Assembly: GCA_949825065.1 (NCBI GenBank)
Contig: OX463839.1
Location: 27,711,291 to 27,775,290, forward strand
Direction of reading: 5' to 3'
Source: Odontocerum albicorne
Lineage: Eukaryota; Arthropoda; Insecta; Trichoptera; Odontoceridae
Length of the DNA stretch: 64,000 bases
A model generated the notes under the pieces. It was not told the DNA's origin. It was given only the letters and a program-made list of their open reading frames with translations, and did not search any database. Below are positions 1 to 10,082 of the stretch, in pieces. Positions within the stretch are counted from its first letter, which is position 1, and each line of letters opens with the position of its first letter. The translations under genes and the position numbers were made by a program.

Positions 1-230
1 TTCGGTAATGTTTGTTTGTGATTGACGATCATGACTCTCGTTTTCAACCCGTTCACAGCTTTTCATGAACTTTTTATGCCAGGAAAACACACGGGGCTTT
101 GACAGTGTTTGATCCCCAAATTGTGCCGTCTGTCTCCGCAGAATTTCGGCTGGTTTTAAATCCTCACGAGCGAGAAACTGGATAATAAACTATGCGTTGC
201 GCAATTGACGGGTGCACCTCTTTCTCAGAT
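1..230 (-). pseudogene. mariner-like transposase, N-terminal helix-turn-helix part, cut by window edge
   Basis: Read on the minus strand, about 60 codons without a stop encode a Mos1-type N-terminal DNA-binding domain (IIQFLAREDLKPAEIL, then QFGDQTLSKPRVFSWHKKF, then ERVENESHDRQ). The order, an initial helix, then a 'RV..W..KF' helix, then an acidic linker, is that of the first HTH of mariner-family transposases. A TAG stop lies just before FIIQ where family members continue upstream, so the copy is probably dead or starts late. The remainder, including the catalytic domain, would lie left of base 1. No inverted repeat was identified on the right side. Confidence 0.72.
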
Positions 231-477
231 ATCGTGTGCCATACTAATGATGGAATCTGCCGAGGCCGGCCGACCGCTCTCCTCACTTCTGATATCCTCA
301 CCCAATACTCCTTGAGGCAGCCGCGCGCTCCCTTTAAAATTACGCGCTCTAAAACAAAAGTCTCCTTAATATTTGATCCACCCTCGTATAAGAATCGTTT
401 GTTCAGTGTTCTCTTTTTATACGGTACTCTTAAACATATTTGGATTTCTCATTGTGACATATTGATGAGGCAACAAC

Positions 478-566
478 ACTTGCACACTTACTCAGTGCCA
501 GTTTCACTTCCACTCGAAGCCCCCGGGTGGAAGTGAAACGTCTTACCAACTAAGTCACGAAGGTTG
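478..566 (-). repeat. tRNA-derived SINE, family A, hairpin variant
   Basis: On the minus strand a pol III A-box-like stretch (GTGACTTAGTTGGTAAGAC) near 545-565 is followed by a 13-bp perfect hairpin (arms GTTTCACTTCCAC and GTGGAAGTGAAAC) where an anticodon arm would be, with a CCCGGGGGCTTCG core. A second copy sharing the same core lies at 10006-10082. The 3' body (GTTGTTGCCTC) is shared with the SINE inside element E. Confidence 0.65.
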
Positions 567-1518
567 TCAATGTAATATTCAATCTAAATTAAAAAAAACT
601 TCTGAAATATTTAAACGGTTAATTCTGAAAGTTTTTGAATTTACTATAAAACGAATATATATGTATACGGAGCAACCATTTTAAAATGAAGCATGTCCAA
701 ATTTGAAGACTTTTTTTGGTAATAATGGCATTTTCATGAATTTCTGCGTTTTAATGTTTACCAACTACATGGACTGCAAGTTATATTGAAACATTTTCTG
801 ATTGTTTGATCACGTCAAAAGGTTTTTTATTCGAATGTGTTTTGAGTAAAGCTTTGCTGGATCCATTTGACGCTGGAGTTAGTGAAAATCGATAATGGGT
901 AGAAACTGGTGTTTTCTCTGAGGTTTAAATCAGTCTTTCTGTTGTTCAATAATTAATTAAGTCGTGTTTTCTGAAACCACATTCGTATTCCGGATAACTC
1001 GTTGGAGAGATTTCAGGTGATGATATTTCGTTGAAAAGGGGGTTTAAATGTGTTGAAAAGAAAAACTTGTGAGTGACAAGACTTGTATTTTCACTTGGGA
1101 TGGATTAAAGAAGTTCAAATATTCAATATTTAATTAATTGTTAACAACTTTGTACAAAAATCTATCGTATAAATAAAATCACTTATATATAGTTTTTTAT
1201 TAATATATTAGGAATATAATGTCGAGATAACTATTTATTTTAACTTTAAAAAGAGCAGCTGAAAGTGCTTTTAAAAAAATTAAAGTGGAAATAATTCTGA
1301 AAGTAAAATATAAAAGCCATCATGTCACAAATGAACTCCAAGTTAACTAACTGACAGAGCATTGTAAAGTTGCCTCTGATGTTTGGACAGATATCAAGTT
1401 TATTACCAAAATTTATTATATTGATTTTGAAATCTTAATAGTTTTAAAATATTGGTTTCCCCAATCTGAAATGATTAATGATGGTTAGAAACATACTTTT
1501 TCATAAACTAGTTAACAT
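567..1518. other. AT-rich stretch, nothing recognised
   Basis: I see no conserved coding potential, RNA gene or repeat match to other parts of the window. The same is true of 1606-1938, apart from chance short ORFs. Confidence 0.5.
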
Positions 1519-1605
1519 AAATTGTGTTGTAGTAGGAGAATATTTCATCCATAAAATGTAAAACATTAATAACATCAGCCGATAACGGTTATATGACGAA
1601 TTAAA
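1519..1605 (+). repeat. 87-bp direct repeat, copy 1
   Basis: Nearly identical (one mismatch seen) to 2796-2883. It begins AAATTGTGTTGTAGTAGG and ends GACGAATTAAAA. The two copies lie 1.28 kb apart in the same orientation, with the deleted mariner between them. Family unknown; I saw no third copy here. Confidence 0.8.
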
Positions 1606-1938
1606 ACTAGTTCTAATTTTTCTTCTTATCAGGTCAAATGCACTAAACTACAATATTTTCACCAAGAATGTTGTCACCTTGACATAAATGGTTGCTCCAC
1701 GAATCAAGTACTCTTCGGTTCAAGACATCGGGCTCCTCGGATATTGCAGTAAGTGACGCACGGACTATTCCTCACCGCAGAAACAAAGATTCGATCTATA
1801 TTATACAGCATTCCATATTTGAATATTTTCTCTTTGGTTCTCCTAATTCTTTTTCGGGGTCTATTAAGAGATTGACAGGTACTTCAGGGCAGTTCAAAAT
1901 AGTTATTTCATCAACAGAATTACATCAAATGTGTATTG

Positions 1939-2525
1939 GGTGTTAACATAAGTTGTGTCCGTTTTCTTTTCAAAATGAAGAGAACAAGAGGAAACAACAA
2001 CAAAAAATTACAACAAATAAGTCAATAATATATTTTGCTTCCTTATTTTAAAACAAATTAGTCAATAATGTATTCTCCTTAATTATTTACAACTTCTTGC
2101 CAACGTTCTACAAGTTTTTTAATGCCTGTGCGATAAAAACCATCCGGTCTTGACTAGAGGAATTCGTCCAACCATGTCCGCAATTTGACGTCATTATTGA
2201 AGGAAAAACCATCGACAAGCTGTCCTTTCATTCATAGCATCTTCACCGTACACTTCGCAAATATCGCGAGCAGCTTTGGCAGCTTTATTCCCTCGATTGA
2301 ACGTGAACAGAAGGAGGTGTCGAAAATGCTCACTTTCGTCTACTTGACATTCCATTTTGAAGGCTTGTAATCAAATAAAATAATATATGTAATGTAAAAG
2401 CAAACACAATATCTTGTAGAGCAGAAAATTTTCTTTCGAATGACGTATAACTTTTACCATTTTGTTTTACTTTTGATGCTCATTTTTAAATTTGTAAAAA
2501 AACGGACACAATTTATGTTAACACC
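1939..2525 (-). mobile_element. internally deleted mariner transposon (587 bp)
   Basis: Terminal inverted repeats are visible at both ends: GTGTTAACATAAGTTGTGTC on the left and the reverse complement of GTGTTAACATAAATTGTGTC on the right, both followed by CGTTTT. A TA dinucleotide flanks the right end; the left has TG, one change from TA. The interior holds the start and the end of a mariner transposase on the minus strand with most of the middle missing. It is too short to be autonomous and is a MITE-like deletion derivative. Confidence 0.85.
2079..2355 (-). pseudogene. mariner transposase remnant (N and C termini joined)
   Basis: The minus-strand frame from ATG at 2355 reads MECQVDESEHFRHLLLFTFN, then RGNKAAKAARDICEVYGEDA and RTACRWFF, the classic mariner HTH start. 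After the Trp-Phe the sequence jumps over the linker and the whole DDD catalytic core to the C-terminal tail (DGFYRTGIKKLVERWQEVVNN, interrupted in the middle by stops). The fusion point is near 2165-2190. A full mariner protein is about 345 residues, so roughly two thirds are gone. Confidence 0.82.
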
Positions 2526-2795
2526 TAATATATTAAAGAAAAAGATTATGCTATTCAAATATAGTAAGACTAAAAAATCTCTGTTATTTTGTATCAATAA
2601 ATCTGTTTAAAATCATCTTTATTTGTTGTAATTAAAAGGACACCTTTTCTATTGTAATACAGTAGGGTTTTTCATTTTCATAAATTTGATTTCATGTAGA
2701 CGGATGAGTTACGAGTACACGTATTGACTTGTTTTTGTATAATCAAGCTGGAAATTGTGAAAGGTAATTATCGCGCTAAATTAAACATAGCGTTT

Positions 2796-2883
2796 AAATT
2801 GTGTTGTAGTAGGAGAATATTTCATCCATAAAATGTTAAACATTAATAACATCAGCCGATAACGGTTATATGACGAATTAAAA
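2796..2883 (+). repeat. 87-bp direct repeat, copy 2
   Basis: Partner of 1519-1605. It ends exactly where a long inverted repeat begins at about 2884. Confidence 0.8.
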
Positions 2884-3010
2884 AATATTATTTTCATATT
2901 CTAATTGTATTTAATAACAATTCTGTCATAAACAGAACGAACAAGTGTGTTAGTTTTGTTTATGACATAATTGTTATTTAATACAGCTATGAGTATGAAA
3001 ATAATATTTT
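2884..3010. repeat. long inverted repeat (about 50-bp arms)
   Basis: The left arm (AATATTATTTTCATATTCT ... TAATAACAATT, TGTCATAAACA) is mirrored by the right arm (TGTTTATGACA ... AATTGTTATTTAATA ... TATGAAAATAATATT) with a loop of about 22 bases. A third, partial copy of the arm start follows at 3010-3050. It would form a strong cruciform or RNA hairpin. It looks like a foldback or MITE derivative; no coding. Confidence 0.75.
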
Positions 3011-3994
3011 TATTTTCATACTCTAACCGTATTTAATATTTTTTTCATATGACAATTGATAACAACTAATAAAAATATGTAACAAAGCCTTTTGTGAATA
3101 AACTAGACCTAGAAACTTATTATTGGGATGCCATCGAATTCAAACTCCTAAGGTGGAAAATAAACGACTTCGCATTTAGGGCTCGAAGGTCATCTTCAAA
3201 TATTATTTTAAAAAATTATCTTACTTTGCATTGCAAACTTTTTGTTTCAAACACGTTATTTATGATATTGTGAATTTAAATTGTTTTTGGTGTATAACCT
3301 TGTTGCGCAAATTTTCTGATATCGATTACTTCCATTTATTCAACTTAGTTGTTGAGCTGAGAATTGAGCTCATTAACAAACATTATTGACACAACTGAGC
3401 TATTTCGCATGGAAGTATGAGTGATTATGGATCGTATTGATATTTTTTTTCGATTTTAATCTTTTTAAATTGTTCATTGAACTACGCATTTTATTTCATG
3501 TAATTAGACCTGTATCAACAGTTAAATAAACATTACGCATATTCGTGAAGCGCAAAATACAGACAGAAGCCTATTCAACGCCACGTCTTTTTTGATAAAA
3601 TCTATCAATAACTGTCACATTAAGATTCTTCGTAATGGCTCTGATGCAATCTTTTTTGGGAAAAAGTATAAAGTATATTTCTTTACACTTAAAATAAACC
3701 TTCAAACAAAATGAATTTAGAATTTTAAAATAATTTTTAAATGTAATTACTACGGATTGTGAAATAGGACGAAAAATGTTTATTGATAAACAACACGCTG
3801 AAAGTACGCTGATTGGATGAAAATGATTAATTTTGGTATAGTGCAATTTAAATTTAATTCATAACTAGTTGATTTTTTGTTCTTAATGAATAATAAAAAA
3901 GAAATTAAATAGCCAAGATAAAGAATGTTGTAGTTTTGTTTAAATGAACCTCCGTCTTAATTCTCTAATTATTTTTTATTTTTCCTGCTGTACT
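3011..3994. other. AT-rich stretch, nothing recognised
   Basis: Contains only a partial third arm of the preceding inverted repeat and chance ORFs. No RNA gene or TE match seen. Confidence 0.5.
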
Positions 3995-4195
3995 ATTGTA
4001 ATATAATCGTATTACACTTTCGTTTATTGATATGTGCTTATTTCTTTTAACCAACCAGAAAGGCATTAGTAGTAGCTTAGGTGAAAATCAGAAAGGAAAC
4101 CTTTTTTTTTAAAAAAAACTTGATACCGATAGAAATCGAACCCGCAATTCCCGGGCTCGAAGGTATGTATCTTGTCAACTAGGCCACGGAGGTTT
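3995..4195 (-). repeat. tRNA-derived SINE, family A, near full length
   Basis: Minus strand: CCTCCGTGGCCTAGTTGACA (A-box region) then CGGGTTCGATTTC (B box), then a linker rich in A/T and a body matching the copy at 22686-22880 (the CCAACCA and CTTAAGTGAAA-like blocks), ending in a TATTAC-type tail. The spacing of A and B boxes fits a tRNA head. It would be mobilised by a LINE. Confidence 0.8.
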
Positions 4196-6292
4196 TATAT
4201 GTAGTTTATTTAGGTACAAAGGATAAAACCTTTAATAATACTTTGATTACTCATGGAAAATTTCATGACTATTGTGTAAAGTTTCAAAAGCATGAAATTA
4301 ACATATTAACAAAATTTTTTAAATAAACGAAAGTTAAAATAAATGTTATGTTTTTTTACCGATTTTTAGTAATGTTTAGTGAATTTTTAGTCAAAATGCG
4401 AGACATTCAGTCGGTTCATTTGGGTGTTGACCAGCGTTGCGTCCTAAATCCCGCCTCTTTGTGCTCGTCAAAATGCCGAGCTATCAGTTTCCAGTTTAAC
4501 ATTGCTGACCACACACCCCTTTTTAGTGCCTGCCTGCCGTAATGGACAGTGTGTCCGATTGTTCTTCGGAATCGATACTCAGCTGTTTGTTTACAAGACA
4601 TTTCCGTTATCTGATGTATATAAATTTGTGATCGTGTAAAAAAAATATACCTAGATAAGTTTTACATTGATTTTTCCCTTCATAATTTAGATCGTTTATC
4701 TATTGGAATTGAAATTAACGTAATTGATTCGATTAAATTTGGATTATGAATGTATTGGAATTAACAAAATTGAATTAGGCCTAGAAAATTGATTTTCTCA
4801 TGATTGTCGTGTACTTTATTTTACGACTTTAATTTATTTATTTTTAAAGCGTTTCGTTAGAATGGTAAAGAATATATTTTACTTAATATCTATGACAATG
4901 TTTACGATTCTGATCAAGTTTTAAAATTTAAAAAGGTTATCGAATATGCTGGAATATTGGAAAACTTAGGATGGATCTGATAAAACAAAAAGTTAGTTTA
5001 ACATGTTCAGGTGGGGTAGATAACGATCCCACATTCACCTTAGGGGATGTCCACATGCAACTGAACGAAAAGTTGCTTTATTCGAATCGTATTCGCTATC
5101 AAGAAATGAAACTATTCTCTATGTAAAATAATTAACTCAAACTAGAAAACTTCTTAAAGAGAGAAAGTAATGCTTAATATATATTGTGGTAGCAAGTTGT
5201 TGTTAAAAGTGAAGTAAAAAAATACTGAAATATTTACTGCGGTAATCAGCTTAGTGGAATTTGTCTTCCGTATTGCACTTGTGTTTGTCAACCTTTCATC
5301 AGTATTGGTATGTGATTGCGTTTATAAACATTCAGTAGTTTGTACAATAACTCCATTGCCTAGATGGTAAAGCACAAGTCTTCCTGTTTAAGAAAACCAT
5401 TATTGATAGGCTTCGATGATTGTAGGGCGATTGAAATAGAGTTAACTCCGTTTTAACTCATTTTTATTGCTCGCACTGCAACGCTTTTTATTTCCGTAAA
5501 TCAATCAAGTGTTAAAAAATAACAAGAAAGCATTATGAATAAATTATTAAATTCAAAATAATATTTTTTCTCAAATTATTTGAAGAAAATAAAATGTGCA
5601 AATTCATGAACAGTTATTGTTCAAATGGATCAATAAACTTAATGGCGTCAACATGGTACTCGATGAAATTTATTGAAGTTAAATAACTAGTTAATAAACT
5701 AAATGACAACATGCACAGCTCTTCAAGTTGAGTAAACTACTTGTCAGTTTTGTGTCCCAGTTAATGTTCAAGTTGAGCGAATTGCAACAGGAATTATTTA
5801 GCTCAGCGTAAGAAGTGGTGGAATATGGTTACTTGTAGTAAAACTTCACTATGATACTTTTTGACATTCAATCTATGTAAACTTTGCTAAGAATGTCAAA
5901 AGTACCTCTGTGACGGCCTTTTCTAAACCTTTTTTTATCTTAAACATCATAAATGTGTTTTATTTTAATATTGATTTTAAAAATAAAATTGCACTTATCT
6001 TTTTTTTGCGCAGAAAAATATGTTTAACATATCGCAGATATTTATGTATGTTAAGCATATAAACAAGACTGGACATACCTATTATGACAAAAAACATAAG
6101 AAAAGCTGATGACCGTGGAATAATTTCTGGTAGCATTAAAAAACTGCAGAAGCTATTTAATTATTTAAATAAAGCATACAATTCAAAAGTACTCATAATG
6201 GTTGTAAGCGATACTTAGTTAGTGATTGTTAATAGATTTAAATAATCGAACAGTATTGGAAAAGGTTGAAAAATGACAATATTTTGCATCTT
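4196..6292. other. AT-rich stretch with a GC-richer patch at 4395-4600
   Basis: Mostly anonymous. 4395-4600 is clearly less AT-rich than its surroundings and has several CpG sites but no convincing exon. At 5353-5385 there is a weak SINE-A head-like stretch (GCCTAGATGGTAAAGC). Nothing else was recognised; 6363-7309 is likewise anonymous. Confidence 0.4.
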
Positions 6293-6362
6293 GAGGAGAG
6301 TTTGGTTTTTAAACGGGGCTATATAAATTGTACAATATTTTTATTATAATTATTATGAATTA
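6293..6362 (+). repeat. SINE family B, 3' end fragment
   Basis: Shares the diagnostic end 'AAACGGGGCTATATAAATTG' plus an ATT-rich tail with the longer copies at 12420-12625 and 54971-55372. Confidence 0.65.
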
Positions 6363-7309
6363 CATTAACCATAACATTAAAAACACTTTAAAAATTGAAT
6401 TAAAATACTGAGAACTCCATTAAGGTTGAATTCCTTATTTGTGATTTAAAAATAAACACCTATCTTCTTCTAATAGATGCTGCATATTCATTGGATAAGA
6501 AAATGATTAATGAAGATGCAGTTTGCTAAATAGATTCTGATAGACAACTCCTCAAAGCCATAAAAAATTAAATAACTAAGTCTCATTCTTGCTAGCTCCG
6601 AATATGGATTACTTAAACTGATTCTGGAAGAAAAAACTGAGAAAAGGCGGGAGAAAGAAATCAGAAATACATTACACCTTACAATGAACAACGTTGTGAT
6701 ATGGGAAATTTGCTCATGTTTTAGAAGACCGAAAAGCATTCATGAGGGGAATTGATAACCTTTAATACCGGACTATCGATCTCTATAATTTAAGATCACC
6801 AGCAGAATACTGGACAACATTTAAACTGACAATCAAAAATTTATGAAATGCGCATTCGAACAAATCACTTTGTGGTGCATACAACAACTGAAACTCGATA
6901 TACTCATAAACCTCTAGAGACCGTAAATTTGGAAAGGTTCGTTAAATGCGAAATGGTCTCATCATGGAGACTAAAGATCTACGAGTGTTCGTTGGTCATT
7001 AGAATCAACTTAAGTTCTTCTGGTATACTCTTTTTTATTAACTTTTCGTTCTATAAAATTTACTTAAGTGGGTTTTACCAATATTCAGGTATCTTCGAAA
7101 TTCTTGAAAATACTATTTTTATTTTAATTGTTAACATACTTCAAAAGTGACTTTTGCTGAAGTTGAGTGACTGAACAAAAGTGACTTAAAAAACAAATTG
7201 CATTCAATTTAATCGATCATTATCTTATAACAATGCAGTATGTTCTTATTGAGTAAATACTTCAACTATTATTTTTTTTTGTTTTATTAAAAAAATCATT
7301 TAAAGAAGC

Positions 7310-7735
7310 TAACTGGAAAGAATACATGGAATGACAATGTATAACAAAATACGGAATGACGTAATCAAATATGAATGTTCAATTAAGGCTGATGTATTAA
7401 GAAAGGTGACGAAGATTACTTTGAGATGGTTTGGGTATATATGATATAACGAATGAGAAAAGAAAGACTAACAAAATAAATATACTCGTACAGTGCATAT
7501 GCGAGCTGAAGACCTGATAGAGGAAGATCAAGAAAAGAATGGCTGGATCAAGTTAATGATATTTTGAAAGAAGAAGGTATAAAAAGTCAGAGATATCGTA
7601 GGAGTTCTATAAGAAGGTGTGTGGATGTATAAGAGGCGACAGCTAAGGATGTGTGTCGAGATAGAAAAGTCTGGCCTTTTGTCCTTTCTGCCTAGCCCGA
7701 CAGGGTACGGGCGTGATGGTATGTATGTAAATTTA
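7310..7735 (+). pseudogene. LINE family C, ORF2 C-terminus and 3' end
   Basis: Decayed plus-strand frames give LRWFG, a degraded 'ERMNE', a basic RPRKEWLDQVNDIL-like block, EEGIKSQRYRRSS and CRDRKVW-like residues, ending near 'SAYPDRVRA'. This is the C-terminal tail of a LINE reverse transcriptase of the type common in invertebrates. The 3' end is GGCGTGATGGTATGTATGTA, and the other copies end alike (22.5, 25.2 kb). Several stops and frame changes make it inactive. It carries an extra CTCGTA at 7485-7490 absent from sister copies. Confidence 0.75.
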
Positions 7736-8095
7736 ATTTTCAAATTGAAATTGTCCTCTGTTCCGATGTTTTTTTTAGGAAATATATTGTAGCTATTTAA
7801 CTTGTGTAAAAACTTTCATACATCAGGGCGCGTAAAGGCTAGAATTTTGACTTTTGCTCGATTCAGATCACGTCCGCAGACTGTTTCCTCGACAAAAATA
7901 AAATTTATAATAAAGTTTCCGACGAGGCTGGAACTTCGGTTTTGTTGTAAGAATCGAATTGCAAATAGCAACATGTCCTTTAAATATTTAACAAAGTTAG
8001 TCTGTACATTTTACTGCTTTAGAATCGAACAAAGTATATTATTTTTACAGAATGTGTTTGAATTTTTGTTACAAATTATGCGAACATTCTGTATA

Positions 8096-9678
8096 CACCT
8101 ATACCTCGCTATACGGGCGCTATTTATACGGCATTTCGCTATAACGGCTTTTTTAATTATGGCACCTTTTCGATTTACGGCCCACAATGTTTCGTTATAC
8201 GGCGAAAAAAATGCTTTAAATTCAAAAATCGCCATAATTTGCACAACTTAAAAATGTATATCTTTCCGAAACCACTTTTAGTATATCTTTCCGAAAATCC
8301 AAGGTGTTTTAAAGGTCTGAACAAGAAGCAATTGCCCGTCATTTGGAGATCCAACAAGAAAGGTTGGATGACTAAGATTCACTTTGAAGATTCTCTTTGA
8401 AGATTCTCTTTGAAGACGGGTTTAAAAATTACTTTTGCCCAGAAGTAAAAAACATATTTGAAGGACAATAACTTGAGCAACAAGGCATTGCTCATTTTGG
8501 ATAATGCTCCAGGGCACCCGGTTAATTTATCTGAATTATCTGAAGATGTGGAGATTGAGTATCTTCCAAAAAATACAACAGCTCTGATCCAGCCAGTAGG
8601 TCAGGGTGCAACAGCCACTTTTAAGGTTTATTATTTACGCAGAACTTTTCGTAACCTTATTCACGAAATCGATAATCTTCGATAAAACAGTTTTGGAAAA
8701 ACTACAGCATCAGAAATGCCGTAGACATCGAATCGTGGAAGGAATTAAAATCGCGGAAGGAATTAAAATCAACCACAATGTTTGGAAAAAAATATGGCCA
8801 GAATGCATAAAAACTAATGAGTCTAAAGTTAATTCTCTTTCTGAAATTCGACAAAACATATTAAACTTAGCAAACAATCTTGGTTTTGAGGATTTGGAAG
8901 AAAGTGATTTGATTGATTTTCTAGATGCTGACAGAGAGCCTCTTTCAAACGAGGAACTGATCCAGTTAGAAACAGAACGAACAATTGATGAGGAGCCAGA
9001 ACCTGAGCCAGATCCTGCTATATGCCAACAGCTAACAGCAAAAACCTTGTCGAATGCGCTTTCTTATTTCGAGCAGGGAATGAACATCATTCTTCAAAAT
9101 GATCCCGACGAAGAACGCAGCGCTAAAGTGTCTCGAGGGGTAAACTCAGCCATTACTTGTTACAAAACACTGCAAGGCGAAGCAGACAACGTTGGACCAA
9201 TATTTTAAACTGGGTCAATCCACAACACCGGAAAGTGATGACGGCAGTATATTATACAATAGCTTACTGATTCTTCATGTTAATGTTCGTCATCAGATTA
9301 AAACAGTTTTTAAACATTTTATTTTATATTTTTTATTATATGTACATATTTTATGTGCATATGATTTCTTTTATTTTTTAATTTATATGTTTATTTTTAG
9401 AATTTCTGCTTATTATTACATTGTTTTGTACTTTTATTTTTATGTAAGCATTTTTATAGGAAATAAAAAGAATAAAATGCTTTATGAACTAAAAATTATA
9501 TTGTTGTTTAAAGTTAAGGCATTAACGTTGTGGAGAATTACAAAAATTATATTATTTTGTATAAAATTGAAACAGATCCAATTGAATTTGTATCAAAATG
9601 ATTGATTCGTTGTACAGCTTTTCGATTTACGGCCAACTTTTCCGGAACGTATCTAGGCCGTTAAGCGAGGTATGGGTG
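8096..9678 (+). mobile_element. Tigger/pogo-like DNA transposon with both inverted repeats (1,583 bp)
   Basis: The left end is CACCTATACCTCGCTATACG and the right end is the inverse of CACCCATACCTCGCTTAACG, each bordered by TA at 8094-8095 and 9679-9680, the target-site duplication of this superfamily. The 'ATACCTCG' core matches known Tigger ends. A subterminal CGATTTACGGCC motif occurs near both ends in direct orientation. The interior holds a broken DDE_1-type transposase. The 3' subterminal part (9505-9536) is 30/32 identical to the outer arm of foldback family F. Confidence 0.9.
8293..9208 (+). pseudogene. Tigger/jerky-like DDE_1 transposase, broken
   Basis: Coding begins abruptly in the middle of the catalytic domain (ENPRCFKGLNKKQLPVIWRS, then GWMTKIHFED); the N-terminal HTH domains and first catalytic Asp region are missing. 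A 13-bp unit (CTTTGAAGATTCT) is present in extra tandem copies at about 8383-8410 and shifts the frame. The next block has the second catalytic Asp (LLILDNAPGHP) and NTTALIQPVGQG, where the family has QP-x-DQG: the third catalytic Asp is Gly here. A further frame change near 8660-8690 leads into the C-terminal tail (8700-9208), rich in Glu (EEPEPEPDP) and ending VGPIF. Catalytically dead on several counts. Confidence 0.88.
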
Positions 9679-9856
9679 TACTTCGAAAAAAATATGTTTT
9701 TTTTTTAAATATTGGTCTAATGTAATTTTTTTAAATATTGGTTCATTGATCCGTTGAAAAAATGTTAAATACTATGAAAATTCATTTCCCCTCTGGAAAG
9801 CGGTATTTTAACTTGATGCACTAAATTGTCTGCCTCCGTTCTTCAACTATTTGATG

Positions 9857-10005
9857 ACCTTCATGCGGTAGTTGGTAAGATATTTGACTTCCACGCAGGG
9901 GTGGAGGTCAAATGTATTAACAATCGGGTTCAATTCCCAATGGAACCCTAAAAAAGGGTCCAAGTCTGGTAACGTTCATTCAGTAACAATACTCGCGTGC
10001 ATTTG
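9857..10005 (+). repeat. tRNA-derived SINE, family A
   Basis: A-box-like GCGGTAGTTGGTAAGAT, then a hairpin with arms ATTTGACTTCCAC/GTGGAGGTCAAAT in the anticodon position, then the B box GGGTTCAATTCCC. The body contains 'CAGTAACAATACTCGCGTGC', also found in related fragments at about 26.05 and 53.76 kb. It faces the next copy tail to tail. Confidence 0.72.
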
Positions 10006-10082
10006 ACTCTTGTATGATTACCTAACGAAGCCCCCGGGTAGAAGTTCATTGTCTTATCAATTAAGTCACGGACGGTGTCATG
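10006..10082 (-). repeat. tRNA-derived SINE, family A, hairpin variant
   Basis: Minus strand head CCGTGACTTAATTGATAAGA followed by ACTTCTACCCGGGGGCTTCG, the same core as 478-566. Immediately adjacent to the plus-strand copy, giving an inverted SINE pair. Confidence 0.6.

Noticed and set aside
192..536. 114-codon ORF, plus strand
   Set aside because: It overlaps antisense mariner coding sequence and an antisense SINE.
1519..2883. LTR retrotransposon bounded by the 87-bp direct repeats
   Set aside because: Far too short for LTRs with an interior lacking gag/pol; no TG...CA ends, primer-binding site or polypurine tract.
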